DNA from: Embiotoca jacksoni
Lineage: Eukaryota > Chordata > Actinopteri > Embiotocidae
Assembly (NCBI GenBank): GCA_022577435.1
Contig: JAKOON010000018.1
Coordinates: 11,978,096-12,042,095, forward strand
Reading direction: 5' to 3'
DNA length: 64,000 bases
Shown: one piece after another, positions 35,562 to 48,878 of the stretch
Layout: each line of letters begins with the position of its first letter
Numbering within the stretch: the first letter of the stretch is position 1
Position numbers and translations under genes: made by a program
The notes under the pieces: model-generated
What the model saw: only the letters and a program-made list of their open reading frames with translations
Databases searched by the model: none
What the model was told of the DNA's origin: nothing

Positions 35562-35579
35562 GTGTGTGTGCGTGTGCGC

Positions 35580-35612
<33 letters not shown>

Positions 35613-35614
35613 CG
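35505..35614. repeat. (TG)n microsatellite with CG interruptions
   Basis: About 110 bases of TG with tgcgtg interruptions, 2.1 kb upstream of exon 7; continues as an alternating purine-pyrimidine stretch to about 35631. Confidence 0.95.
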
Positions 35615-37717
35615 CCGGTGCATTGTGTGCATGTGTGAACTATGTGAAGGTCTTGCTCCACAGTGGTGATTTATAGCGGCGGGCTTTGGCCCTATCTGTT
35701 TTCGATCAGTCTCATGCTTGGCTCTGGCTTCCCTCCAGGGCTCCCCTGGCCCACCGGACACCAAGTCTGGGTGGGACCCCTCCACAACTGCCTGGAACCA
35801 GCACCACAAACACACTCTCCCTCACTCTTTCATTCCCCACTTCTCAGCCTCACTCTGCTTCTCTGCTGCTCTCCTTTTCCTCTAACTTCATGTACACAAT
35901 TTCACAATTGCTGTCCAACATCACGCACAAACACACTCCGTCACTCTTTCTTAATCACTTTCCCCGTCTGTCCTCCTTGGTCTCAGTCTTGCTTTTCCCT
36001 GCTCTCACGCTCTCGCTTACCATCTGACACCAGCCTTGAGTATCACATGCAAACATGCAAACATCCTCACATGCACACTTCGGCACTTACACAAACTCAC
36101 ATGGATTACATTGACTGCTCCCCCTTCAGTACTCTTTGTCCAGTGCTGATGTCATGTTGGCTAACACCTTTCATTTTTTATGATGCTACATTCAGAATGC
36201 ACAGGCCTGCAAGGTTTACTTGTGTAAATTCAAATTAAAGTTGTCATCATGATTGGGAGGGGGGAAAAAAAATCCTAGCAGTTGTGTCATTGCTGGCAAG
36301 GGGCAGTTTGTTGTAGTATGAGTAATAAGCCCTGGATTTCATTGCTGTTTCCTTCAGCTTTTCTGCTCTTCTGGAAAGGAACGCAAACTTCTTTGTTCGT
36401 AATGGGAAACACTGTCAGCAGGTTCCCAGAAACCGTAGACTAGAGTAAGCTACAAGTGTGCAAAACTCTCTGCCTTTGTGTGTGTCTGTGTGATGGTAAA
36501 ACTTAACTCAAACAGGAAGTGGCTTGTCAGTCATGTGTTCACTCCAGCGCTTTCCTCCCAGCTGTTGGTCCATATGCACACACAAACAAGCCCACAGACG
36601 TACGCACAGATATGCAGACAGCTGGTCTTCCTGTCTCTTGTGACCTCGGCTGGGCTTGGAGGCTCCACATGGGTTTCACATCCACTCATCCCCACCTCCT
36701 CTTCCATCTGAACTGGCTTACAGCTCATCCTTCTCTTTTATCCTTTCTCCAGTATCTCCGCTTCTGCTTCTTCTTCTTCTTTCATGCCTCTCACTTTCGC
36801 AAAGTGACGAAAGCGTTGAACCTCAACCCAATGGTGTTTCCACCTGTCACAACCATTTCAAGTCGGTGATAGCAGAGTCCAGGAAGCCAACATAAACAAA
36901 TGGAATGTATCCAAATGGTTTGGATTGGAATCTAGTCTTGGACCACTGTTTTGCTCAGCTGGCGAGAACCGCAATGTGTCTGGATTGAGCTGCGTCCTGT
37001 TTAAGAAAAGCTGGTCAGACAACAAAGGTGCCTCAGCCCCTCATATCCAAGTCGCTCGGGACATTTCCACAAGCCATCAAAATATTCTCACAGGAACCTT
37101 GATCTGAACCTAAAAGCCAGGTTCTGTTGGATCTACGTTTGAGGAGACTTTTCTAAGTGGAGCAGGATGCCGGTTAGCTGATGATGCTGTTTCCCATCAA
37201 AGATGAAGTCATAGACGCTCTGTTGATATTGGTCGATGCTCCATTTGTGTCCCTGCGTCTGTGTTTGGGAGGGAGGAAGAAAGAAGCTGTGTGTGCTTCC
37301 CAGCAGACACTTTGATAGTGCTCGGACCTGCCAAACCACAGGAAACCGTCAACTGCGTTTGGCGATGGAATGCCAGTTTGGGAACACACACTTGTACGCA
37401 CACAAATGGACACACACACATGCACAAACACAACCTGTCTTTTTCTCGTAGTGAGAAATGTCTGTGTATATATAAAAAACACTTAATACTGAGAGCGATA
37501 ACCATAATAACCCTTTTTTTTCTTCTCTCTTTCATTGTCGTACATTTGTTCCTTTCACCTCCTTTATAAACTCTTTGCACTTTAACACTATTTCTACCGA
37601 TTTGTTTTATTTCAACTTCCCCCCCGTATCTGTCCATTTATCCGACCCTTATTTTTTACTCTTTTTCTCCCCTCCTCTCCCCATCATCTCGATCTCCTCT
37701 ATCCAACCTCCCTCCAG

Positions 37718-38073
37718 CCCAGAAAGGTCTGCTCCACCTCAGCCCCGATGTCTATCAGGAGATGGAGGCCAGTAGAAAGCAGGGTGGCAATGCTCCGGGC
37801 AACGGGGGCAGCAACGGGGGCTCCGTCAACTACATGGCATCCAAAGACATGGGACCCTGCTCTGCCCCGCTACCCCCAGGACACCCTCCTTATTACAGTG
37901 GCTCGTCCTCCTCACCCAGCCCAACCGCTACCATGGCCAGGGAGCTGCTGCTTAATGGTCAGTCACCCACAGCCGATGCCTCGCTGCCCATGAAGGGGAA
38001 AAACCTGGCCTGTGGTGTCTCGGTGCAGCCAGCTCAGCAGCTGGACTACCTGGCTCGCATCCAGGGCTTCCAG
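37718..38073 (+). CDS. stau2: stau2 in-window exon 7: tubulin-binding-region linker, Gly/Ser/Pro stretch and swapping motif
   Basis: The acceptor is ccaacctccctccag and the donor GTAAGA. The exon is 356 nt: two bases completing Thr, then 118 codons. It starts QKGLLHLSPDVYQEMEASRK, matching the part of Staufen described as the tubulin-binding region. Next comes a low-complexity part rich in Gly, Asn, Ser and Pro (NAPGNGGSNGGS, then PLPPGHPPYYSGSSSSPSP). TATMARELLLNG is the recognisable conserved STAU2 block. The exon ends VQPAQQLDYLARIQGFQ, the sequence just before dsRBD5 that in Staufen forms the swapping motif used for dimerisation. The Gly-rich insert appears longer than in mammals. It is the longest and most GC-rich exon here. 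Confidence 0.95.
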
Positions 38074-39014
38074 GTAAGATGCAATGGACAGGCTGCTACT
38101 GTGTGCAGAAAAAAAAAATCGAAAGTTTATGCAATAAATGGAAATTCTAATAACATACAACCGGAGTTCAGTTGGTAATAATAACGTTGCTCTAACCAAA
38201 TTTGTTGCTGAGATCTGGAAACACCCCGACAGAGCTGGAACAAATTTGAGATTGGGCAAATTTATTTGGTAAAGTAAACAAAGGTTTATGGTAAAACTGC
38301 CCACCGTGTCCGTTGTGAACTATCACAGTTCACTGACTTCCTGGTTTAGAATTTGTCCAACTTTATAATGTAGTTACCATATTATGGTTTTAGCCAGTCA
38401 CCTCTCTTATTAGATATGTGGCCTGTGCTGCGTGATGTGATGTGATGTGATGTGAAATTTGCACTTTTCCCTGAAGCTTATTAAATGCAAAAACTAAATA
38501 TGTTGCTTAATAGCAACTTTTTGGCTTTACTTACCTCTGGCTTAACAGCCTGTTTACGATCTCTCTTGACTGCTCGTCTTTCTTTCTCCATTGGGCTTTG
38601 CTACGTCGTCAGATCCCAGCAGTATACTTACCAAACTAATATGCAGTTTCTTTGGTGGGCATAATGCCTTTCATAACTGTTGGCCAAAATTAAGAAAACA
38701 ATAACTCTGTAGTAATAAATCTGAATGTTCCTTGAATATAGTTCAGTTTTCCACATTGCACTTGTTTTTTTTGTTTTGGTAAAAGCCTCATCACAGAGGC
38801 CTCCATGCTGATATGCATACAATTGTTTTCAATTTCCCATTTATTTCACTTGTGGAATGCAGGCGTGCCATTTGAGCTGGCATCAATTTGGTCATAAAAG
38901 TCATAATTCAAACTAAAACAGCTTCAGTCATTCAGTTTGCACACATGCTAAAGTGACAGAACACAGTTCGTGTGTATTATTAGCGTGACTGTGCATAAAT
39001 GTAACACCTCGCGT

Positions 39015-39017
<3 letters not shown>

Positions 39018-39088
<71 letters not shown>
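39018..39088. repeat. (CA)n microsatellite
   Basis: About 35 perfect units, 0.95 kb after exon 7. Confidence 0.97.
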
Positions 39089-39090
<2 letters not shown>

Positions 39091-39216
39091 AAGTGCATAA
39101 ACCCCCCCTTCCCTCCCCGCCCTGATTCTTCTCCCTGTAGGCCACTGCTGTAAATAAGAATATGGTCGTCGTCAACTTGTGTGGTTGTGAAGAATACATT
39201 TGCACAGGAACACAGC

Positions 39217-39223
<7 letters not shown>

Positions 39224-39267
<44 letters not shown>

Positions 39268-39272
39268 GCGCG
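39224..39272. repeat. (CA)n followed by (CG)n microsatellite
   Basis: About 21 AC units followed by four GC units; a Z-DNA-prone alternating purine-pyrimidine run. Confidence 0.95.
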
Positions 39273-39584
39273 CACCATATGGAGCCTCTTCACATGACAG
39301 AAGCAGACTCTCTGTATCAACAAATGTAGAAAGCATGTTGCTCCACACACTCAAACATACAGGTGGTTATGAGATGAAGGTTGTTTACAATAATACTGCT
39401 TAGAAAAGACTTTCTTAAAAGAACAGGGATGAGAGTGACTTTCCTACAGCACAGGTGGACTCGTGTGAAGAGTTTCGAACTTCTTGATAACACACTATCC
39501 GTTCTTTGTTTCTGTTCATTATTGGCAGGCAGTGGATTTGACACTGGAACTAAACCTCACAGGTGTTTCTGTCAGTACTAAACG

Positions 39585-39586
<2 letters not shown>

Positions 39587-39652
<66 letters not shown>
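39587..39652. repeat. (CA)n microsatellite
   Basis: 33 perfect units. Confidence 0.97.
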
Positions 39653-39656
<4 letters not shown>

Positions 39657-39923
39657 TCTTAGCAGTCTTGTGTGTCTGTGTCGAAGAGGGACACGTCTCA
39701 GTGTCTGTTTTAATCTGCTCCGGACGATCTGCTGCACATACCACGCCACTGATACCAGCGCCTGTTCATTTAAGCTGCAGATGCTTTTTATCAGTTTGAG
39801 CGAAAACATTTTATCTTAACCTGCTGAGGGTTCCTTTGAAAGGCCTTTGTTATTGCTCTGAGCCTTCCTGTGTGTGTGTAACCTGAGAGAGCTCTGCTGC
39901 CTGGCCAAGCCCAAACACACTTG

Positions 39924-40050
<127 letters not shown>

Positions 40051-40902
40051 CATGTTCTGTTTAGTGGAAATGGAAGAGTTGGGCAAAGCTTGTCTGTGAA
40101 GTTTAAGGCATTGTAGTTCCCAAACTTTATCAAGTTTCACCAGTGCAACATAGTTGTAAATATATTTTTGGTTGGTCATCCTTACACACGTGTCTGTGAA
40201 TAAATACACAAACAAGCATCTGTGTACTCAACATATTTTGTCTTGTGTGTGTTTCTTAAGTGAATAATTCAGGCTGTAATTGTGACATACGGACAAGATG
40301 TGTTCCATTGAGGGGGATGTTTCACATCATGCACGTTTGTAATGAGAACCTCTGGTTGCTTACACAGCCATGTTAGACAGACTGTTTTAGGATTATGTAT
40401 TCTTTCATGTTTTTGTGGTCCAAATCGCAGCAGATTTCAAATGTTTTTGCCAAAAACTACACTTGTCTGCTTTTCCACTGGTCACGTAATGTGCTGCTCT
40501 GTGTTGAGTCTAAACCACACTCATCAACAAACAAGCACTCAGATCTACCAGAACTTTTTCTCTTTTGGTAATTTGATAATAATCTCCTGCTCTGATTAGT
40601 CACTTTGTTTTTGTAATATAATTATGTTATCCAAGTGAGCGGATTACAGTGACTGCTCAACACTGGATTAAAGCAACTAAGCAAGCACAGAGGACATTCT
40701 CATAGTGTCTGTTTCATCCATCCAGCCCCACAGACAAAGGCCCGGGCCTACCTGCTAAGCCCTTCTTTTGATTTGATTGGAAAATAGCCTCTAGTGGAAG
40801 CTCTGACTGGATAAGCAACAGTGTGTTGTACTCGTGCCAGCTTGGAGCAAGGATGCTGGCACCTATTCCAGTGTGTTTGTGTGTGCGTCTGTGTGTGCAT
40901 CT

Positions 40903-40908
<6 letters not shown>

Positions 40909-40968
<60 letters not shown>
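40909..40968. repeat. (TG)n microsatellite
   Basis: 30 units, preceded by an imperfect TG-rich lead from 40870. Opposite in sense to the four CA arrays just upstream. Confidence 0.96.
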
Positions 40969-40969
<1 letters not shown>

Positions 40970-41437
40970 TTTGCTAATAATTTGGCTAGCGTGTTGTTGG
41001 CACGGCGGGTATGCGAGCTGGAAGTAGGGCAGAAACAAAAAAGGAGGAGGTAATAGACAACACATGGACCAAGGATGAAGTACCGAGTAAAAACCACGTA
41101 ACAGATTCTCTATATTTCTAGTTGTCTCTGTGCATCTCTCGTTGCTTTGTCTGGTTTATTAGGATAGTGTTTTGGTTATTGTGCATCGCCATCACAATTG
41201 TTTTCTCTTCTTACTTCTTCAAGTTTACTAACTTCATGATTCACCTCGCTGTTGGTGTAGTTTGGAAATGTTGAAGGGTTTGACCCGGCATTGCAGTCAC
41301 CAGCTGCCCATTTACTCTGCCATCACTTCACTTAATAGAGTCAACACTGACTGCCACCACTTCATATTATTAACTGTTACTTTATTCAGACATGAGCAGG
41401 AAGAATTTATAAAAGATCAATGATTGATGGAAATCTA

Positions 41438-41441
<4 letters not shown>

Positions 41442-41473
<32 letters not shown>
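41442..41473. repeat. T run, 32 bases
   Basis: Uninterrupted T tract followed by cccctatcacc; no element body recognised. Confidence 0.9.
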
Positions 41474-44400
41474 CCCCTATCACCTTCAAATGGAGCCACG
41501 GTACACATCTGGATGAAGACACACCTGAGGCTTTAGACCTGATTCATTGTGTCTCATGCCTTCATACCTATTTGCATGAACTTTATTTTTTGAATGCGAG
41601 CAGGCTGTTGAAAAACCCGTGTGTTTATCAGAGCAGCTCTCTCTGTCTGGCAGAGTTCGAGAGATTTAAAAGTAAATTAATGAAAAAGAGGGGAGTGTGG
41701 ATGAATGTCATCAAATGCTGTTATTTATGTGTGGACCAAAATTAGACATGAATGTTTAAGAGCCGGGCAGATAAAAAGATCTTCTCAGTTTATTTATGCT
41801 TCAGAAAATATATTCATAATGTTTGGCAGATTTATGTAGGGGATAGTGCACCTAATTTATTTAAAGTCATGGGATATTAGTCGAGAAGACATAAGGTCAG
41901 CAAACTGCAGCAATGTTCTCCAGGCGGTTTGCAATTTTTAGCTAACAGGAGCCCCCATAAGCTGTTGGTCTTACAGCACGTCTCTGTCCATACAGGATGC
42001 ATTCAGGCCCCGTATTGAGCTGAGAGTCACCCACGTTTTGGAAACACTCAGAGCCCAATGCACAACTGTTGCAGTTATGTGTTTAACATACGGCAGTAAA
42101 TAGACTTAAAGTACAAACGTATGCTTCTGGTCACATTTTCGGCTGCAGGGTGAGAGTAAAACGTAAACTGTAAAGCGCCTCTGTAGACAGTTGGATTGTT
42201 GAAGTATGAGCATATCCGTTCGGAGACGTGTGAGATGGCTTTAGGGCTGTAGCAGAAAAACCCATGAATGCACTGAACCGAGCAACAGTGGGTTTTATTG
42301 CTTATAAATCAAACTTTTCTTTTGTACATGGAAGGCTGTGCTTCTCTTTAAATCAGGTCCACTATGACGAGACAATGATATTGTCAGGATAATCCCACTT
42401 TATATTCATTCGAGTTCTAAATCACATTCTGGTTCTCTGTCTTTTGCCTTGTTTTGTCCAATGTGCATAAAAACAATACATCACTGACCAGTAGGCCCAC
42501 TTCTCATTACTTTCGTTGTGCATACTGTAATACCATAAGCCATATTCCTCAGTAACTGGCAGGTACAGTGAGTGAGGCACCTTTTTCTAGCAAGAATTAG
42601 AAATTACACCCCTCCTGAGGTTGTGTTCTGGTTTTGCAATGGAACATATGACAGAAGTGCTTTGTGTATTGCAGCACAGATTTTAACCAGCTTGTAGAAT
42701 TTTGATGACCTGCATAAAACATAATTTGATGGAACACTTTGTATTGCTTGTGTGTACGTGAGGTGTGCAGAGATGGATTGCTCAAGAGGACGCAGGATCC
42801 CTCTAAAGGTGCACTTTTAAAAAAAATACAATAAGTGTAATCATAACACGTTCGTGAGGGTTAGATGTTAAATTTTAGTAACACAGGATGTTGCAGAATT
42901 TTTTTTTAAACGGTTAATGTCCTCTTGCACACAGTGGGAAAAGATCAACATACTGTCCTTTCATTCCAGGTTGTACCTACAAGAGTAGAGCAGTATCGAC
43001 TGTGTCTATCAGTTCTGCTCACCATCCAAAGCAATAACGCAGCAGAGATATCAATCAGCCGAGTTATTTTGTCTACTCAAGGCAGGCTTATCTTGGGAGA
43101 TGGATTTAGAGAAGAAGGAGAGACGTACTCTTTGTTGTGCTGGAATCAGAACTTTAGTGTTGGAAATCCCATGTTAATGAAAACACTGTCCTTGGCGGGT
43201 GGCTGGTGTTGATATCCATTCAGTACAGTTCCCAGGATTTCTCACACTTTCACGTTGTTTGTTCTTCTCTCTCTCTCCCGCTTCCTTCTTTGGCCGTGTA
43301 GAAATACCACTTCAAATGGTGCCGTCTACACCTTGTACCCTGCCTGGCAGTTTCGACACACACTTTTTTTTTTTTTTTTCTCTCCTCCTTCCCTGAGCTC
43401 CGTCGCACACTCTCATCTCTCTGTATCAACATCAAACGCCTGATCCGGTACAAACGTTCAAAGACTCTAACAGTTTGTTTCCAACCTCCTTGTCATCATC
43501 TCATTCCTCTCCTCTCTGTTTACGCTGGGATTTGCGTTAGAAAATACATTTTGGGATGGCTAATCCCACTACGTTTGATTTCTGCGGTGGGGTGATGGCT
43601 TCCAGCTGCGCTCTGCGGCATATTTGTGTGAAGAGCGATCTTCGAAAAACAAGTTTTGTCGGTGGTATAAATCAGACCACTAATGCTGTGCTGGCTCGGC
43701 GCACAGTCTCTCTACTTACATGGTGGCCCTCTGTATGCGTGCTGGTGCGTATGCCTGTGTCTGTGCGTGTTTGGCAAAACTGAGTGATGATGTTTTTACA
43801 CCACAATCAAGCCCATTTGCAAACCTTTAAATCAAATATCCTTAAGTGCCAGCACAGCATATTGCAAATTTGAATATGCAGCATAATCGTTTTTTTACTT
43901 GCCTTTGTTCTTTTGTATTTTGATAGTATTGATCATATTTCATGTAATTCTCAATATGAGGCAGCGATAGCAGTTGTGTGTCAGCACAGTCTCAGCAATA
44001 GGAGATGGAGGGTGTGTTAACCTGGCACTATGATTGGAAACCAAAACAATTCTCCTCATAATCTTCACACGAGTCGCTGTTCTCAGAAATACTCGGGCTT
44101 GCATTCTTCCACCAGTTTCAACTCCATCTCTACGAAGTCCCAAGTGTTTTGATGACAATTTAATGATGGAAAATAACAATAAAAATGCCATTTTGTGTTG
44201 TTTTTGGTGGCCAAATCTCTCTGGATATTTGGTTTATTCAGATAGAACAAAGGTCAGAGAACAATACAATGTTATAAGAAAGAAAAAAAACAGGGTTAGC
44301 AGGGTTTTTACATATTGTTTTTGTTTTTCTACCTCGAGTTTTTTGGTGAAAAAAAATCAGTTCTTATTAAGAGTCTTTGGGAAATACACTCACTCACATG

Positions 44401-46074
44401 GTTAATGAATGATGTGAAATATCTTCTTATCTATAAAACATGCACTCATGTCTTTTCAGCCATTGAAAAAACAGGTGTTTAATTACAGTGATGTAAGTAT
44501 GAACATACGATTTGTATAACCACTGTCACTTAACACTTATAACCTGGACACCAATCGTTGTTTCTGTGCATCACTGAATGTTTGCCTAAAACATATTCTA
44601 GATTAAGCACAGCCAAAAGAGCAGCTGTCTGACTGTGTCAGCAATTAAGACGGATACATTTTACAACTGTTAAATGTATTACGTGGTCGACTGGTTGGGT
44701 TGAATGAGAGTGTACTGTGGTTTCTGTTTCTCTGGGTACTCTGCACTTTCTTTTTAGCACAGAAAATCTATTTTGTGTAACTACATTGTTAATGATGGCC
44801 TGGTATCAATAGAACTTGGAAATAGCTTTGTCTCTGCCTCTTTGTCTCGTCTTCTCTCTGTGATTCCGGCAGAGTGCACTTCAAGTTTTTAGAGTAGCGG
44901 CTTTGTTTGCCCTTAACCTCCGACCATTACTTGAAGTGAAAGGTATATTAACAGTGTGCTTCAAACACTCTTGACCCCTGAGGTCCCCACTGAAGGGGCT
45001 CAGCATGGACCTGTAATTGCTTCTCGCCAACAATGATAGCAGTCCTCAGCTTAGAGGGCTAGTTCAGTGTAGTGAGAGTCAAAGTTATTTCCATGCTCTT
45101 TGACTATCTAAGGCTCACACTCGGCTTTGTGTGGAATTGTGCTGTTACGCCTGCAATGCTTTTGTTCTGCTCTTTTAACTGCAACAGCATGACAACGCAC
45201 ATAAGTATTTGTTGTCGTATTACCTTGACAGCATTGTGTAAGATTGTCCACATGATATGGATATTTTGCATTTGTGTATTTTTGTGCCCCGAACATTTCT
45301 TCACAGATTTGTATTTGTTGGTGTTGTCATGCATATTTGTGCACTTAACAGATTTTGAACATGGTTGCATCAGCGTTGACTGGGATTACTTTTTAGTTTG
45401 CGCGTTCATGTTTATTTGAATGAAGAGCTGCATTGGAAGAGGAACCATCCAGCTTTAGAAGCCAGATGTCAGAGGTCGTTCCACATTAGTGCCGCCGATC
45501 AATCGCAGGCCTTGCGTAACTCTCCTGCTCCTTTGTCTCTGAAGGAAGTGGATTAGAGGCAGTTTTCTGTGATGGGACCTGGGATGATTAGTTGGGCCTG
45601 TTTAGAATGCATGCACTCACAGCTGCATGCAAACATGCACTCAAAACAGACGGGCTAGATGGGAGAATCGACTGTTTGTTTTTGAGATGCTCGTTATTTC
45701 AGTTTCCGCCAAATCATCACAAATGAGATGATGCCATATTGTTCTTTGATGCTGGCAGATCAGGCAACTTTCTTTCCTGCCTGCAGGTCAGAGTCGCTGG
45801 TAAATCCTCAAAGTAATCAGGCGCTTTGACTATTTTATCAAAAAGCCACCATGAAAGAGAAACCTCCGGGCAAAGTTTGGTGACCTGCCAACTTTGCTGT
45901 CGTAACCAGTATTTGGCTGGTGGCTGTAGTACATCATGTTTACTTAAAACTATAGTCCAATATCACATGCAGTGTGTCAGTGGGTTGCAGGCTTACAGCT
46001 GCAATGTTTCCAGATCCAACTCAACAGCTCTAAAAGGATGAGGAAAAAGAAAAGAAATAAGTCACGCGCTTGAC

Positions 46075-46220
46075 CCCCGGACCACGACTAAGAGTCTTGA
46101 GGAGGGAATCACCAAATCCATCGGAACTCCTTGTCTGGGAACCATGAATGGATGGACCAAATTTCCTGGCAATCCATCCAGTAGTCATTAAGTTATTCCA
46201 GTCTTCTCTGGAGGAAATTG
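46075..46220. repeat. Teleost interspersed repeat fragment, reversed
   Basis: gggaatcaccaaatccatcg, gggaaccatgaatggatgg, aaatttcctggcaatccatc and agtagtcattaagttattcc match the reverse orientation of the 9255-type repeat. Confidence 0.7.
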
Positions 46221-47263
46221 AGAAAGGAAGCCCTTTGCCTCAAGTAGCTTTACAGATAAATGGTTGTGACAAATAATGAACAGAATGCATCAGCAGATAT
46301 AAAAAAAGAATAAAAAACAATTATTCAGCAGAAGGCTTGTAATAGGTTTAACAGTTTCTTTATTCTATAAAATGGAGTTAAGCACATTGCGCCAACACTT
46401 GAGGTAAAGTGTTAATTACTTAATGTGTGATGTGAAGATTTTGACGTCATAGTTCAGTTCATTTGATAATTAATTTGATCACAAACAAAGAAACTTGCAC
46501 TGTTATTTGGTTAAACAAGCAGTGTCTTGTGTAAGGGACCTCCTGATCTCTGGCCCCTCAAAGTCAACACACTTTGTAATTGGTAGTTTCCATTAACTAA
46601 ACACACGCACATACACGTGTGAGTGTATAATGGGAGAAGTTGGAAATTATTGGTAATTTGATATATCCAAGCCTATATCTCTTTACAGTGAGAGGCTTTA
46701 AGAGCGCACCTATTTCCTCCAGCACCATTAAAGGGCCTCACCCTCAGCTGGAGACCCGACAGCTCGCAACAGATGAACCGAGCCGAGTGCCCGCTGATCA
46801 GACAGCATGATTACAGCATACATCACAGGCGCCCAGCCACGGGCCTTCATACTGCCTAAATGAACCAGCATATGGGACATTTACACACGCACACAAAGTT
46901 CACAAAGACTCATAAAGTATAAACACACAGTCCAAACTTATTCACACACAGCTTGAACTCTAAAGATTATGGAAGAAGCTGTGTTTTTAGCTCATTCACT
47001 CGTTTCCCCAACTTTCTGCCTTAGGTTTATTGTTACCAAACTCTTATATTCTTCCTCTTAAAAAAGTACCCGCTCTCTTTTTTTCACCGTTCTTGCTCTC
47101 TTTTTTTCTCTCCTTAATGTTGTAGTCTGGAGAATTTATTAGAGATTAACTTGTCAGGGAAAGCTTTTTCCATGGCTCACTTTACTACATTCATCATTCA
47201 TACACATAACAGCTAGCATTCCACAATTTATCACTATGGGCCCATCTCCTCATCAGCAGGTGT

Positions 47264-47265
<2 letters not shown>

Positions 47266-47303
<38 letters not shown>
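47266..47303. repeat. (CA)n microsatellite
   Basis: About 19 units, 1.4 kb before exon 8. Confidence 0.96.
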
Positions 47304-47305
<2 letters not shown>

Positions 47306-47466
47306 CAGTATGTACGTGTGTACCATACGTAACATCACATGACAATTCATATCTCCGTGGGCACGTATTCAGATCTCTGTGTGTTTGTGTGTGTTATTAT
47401 GGGACTGTGTCTTTATAGGCAGACTTCCATGTGTTTGGCTGGCTGATCGTGACTCGCACGTGCACA

Positions 47467-47470
<4 letters not shown>

Positions 47471-47507
<37 letters not shown>
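47471..47507. repeat. (CA)n microsatellite
   Basis: About 18 units, 1.2 kb before exon 8. Confidence 0.96.
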
Positions 47508-47510
<3 letters not shown>

Positions 47511-48728
47511 CACCTCACTCTGGAATCTTTCAGTCACAGATCGTATACGGCCACTTGGGTGTGCGTACATGTGCATACATACTGGCTCAGCATGTATAGC
47601 TACTACATTACGAGATAGATAAGATGAAACTTTGATCCAGCGGAGAAAGTTACAAAGGAAAGTACACACACAGACTTCTGTTTCATCACACACATTTTAT
47701 GTTGATTAAAACAAGGTAATAGCCTAAAACTTCTCGGCCAACAAAAATATACAGCGACAAACCAACAAGCACATTGTAGATACGTTTGACAAATACTGAC
47801 ATCAAAATGTTTTCAACGCATCTTTCTACAATATTAGGCATTATGGAAATTACCTGTTAATTGACAAAAGTATGTAAAATAGCTTCATACATCATGATTA
47901 TGGTATTAATTATGGTTGTAACAAATTCCACCTCTTATGGCTCACAAATGTAGAAATAGTCCTTTATTAATCCTGATTTATCTGCACTCCATTTATACTG
48001 CACAAGCTTGAAGCTTGTATAATTTTCCATACCTGCTAGGTTACTTTTCTCTTTGCTTGTTTAAGTGCAAAGCCACATTGAATAAGAAATGTCCACCCTC
48101 ATCGTTTTGTCTCTGTCAGATATTCCCCTTTTTTTTTTTCAGTTCTCATAGTTATTTGTGCTATTTATTAAGATGCCTGCAGCTGTATTGGGCATAAGTA
48201 GGCCAGGCAAACGCATGCACACGTGCACTGATAAAAACGCATGCAGATACACATGCGTGCGGCCAGCGAGAGCCAGCGAGAAGTAGGGTAGACAGGCAGG
48301 CAGTATTACCAAAAAGCCCTGCATCTCAGGAGCAGACTGTCCCGGAGGAGCATCATGTCATAACAGTCCTGATTGCACAGCATTTAGGAATGCCTGCAAA
48401 GTTAACCTCTAAATGATGAGGGGTCGCCAGTGATGTGATCACTACCCCCTCGGATGTCCCCCCACTCTGAAAACCACACGTACACACCCTTACATTCATT
48501 CCCCTCCATTGCCATCTCTGTATGGTGTGGGATAATTGTCCACAAATGCTCTGTGGTGGCAATTAGACATGCAAGATTTACTCTCAAGCCAACCACTTCC
48601 AAAAACACAAGCGTGTATCCCACTGAAAACTTAGGATGCGTCAGTTCTCTTGTGTTTCGAGCCTTGAATGGATTTTTTGCTGTACTTATGTGTGAGGTAA
48701 CTCCCTTTGTCTACCTCCTCCCCTCCAG

Positions 48729-48842
48729 GTACAGTACAGTGATGCACAGAGTGGTAAGGATTTTGTGACCTACCTGACCCTCTCCCCTGTGCAAATGACT
48801 TTCCATGGCACCGGGAGCACCCTCCAAGCCAGCCATGACCAG
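48729..48842 (+). CDS. stau2: stau2 in-window exon 8: beta-strands of the dsRBD5-like domain
   Basis: The acceptor is ctacctcctcccctccag and the donor GTATGT. The exon is 114 nt, 38 codons, phase 0 at both ends. VQYSDAQSGKDFVTYLTLSP is strand 1 to strand 2, and VQMTFHGTGSTLQASHDQ is strand 3 and the turn into helix 2. This matches STAU2 sequence of the type CxxxxGKxxVTCLTLxPVQMTFHxxGSxxxASHDQ. dsRBD5 of Staufen does not bind RNA but mediates dimerisation with the swapping motif from exon 7. Helix 2 (AALSALKQF in the family) would be in the next exon, which I could not find. The exon is symmetrical, so exon 7 could join the helix-2 exon directly in frame. The donor is followed at once by a TG/TA array. 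Confidence 0.95.
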
Positions 48843-48845
48843 GTA

Positions 48846-48878
<33 letters not shown>
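48846..48878. repeat. (TG)n(TA)n microsatellite abutting the exon 8 donor
   Basis: Starts at base 4 of the intron: about 7 TG units followed by about 9 AT units. Confidence 0.97.

Larger units (their letters stand above)
30946..37717 (+). other. stau2 intron between in-window exons 6 and 7
   Basis: This 6.8-kb intron holds a GC-rich block just after exon 6 (31030-31220), an interspersed repeat (31790-32125), a TIR-bounded element with an internal CTT-rich array (34286-34829) and a long TG array (35505-35614). The 191-codon and 113-codon frames at 35663-36238 and 35686-36027 lie in C/T-rich DNA with Ser, Leu, Pro and His bias and no domain, so they are not called as genes. The 70 bases before exon 7 are strongly pyrimidine-rich. 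Confidence 0.85.

Noticed and set aside
35663..36238. 191-codon frame on the plus strand
   Set aside because: Lies in C/T-rich intronic DNA; Leu/Ser/Pro/His-rich with an overlapping frame of similar bias. No domain.
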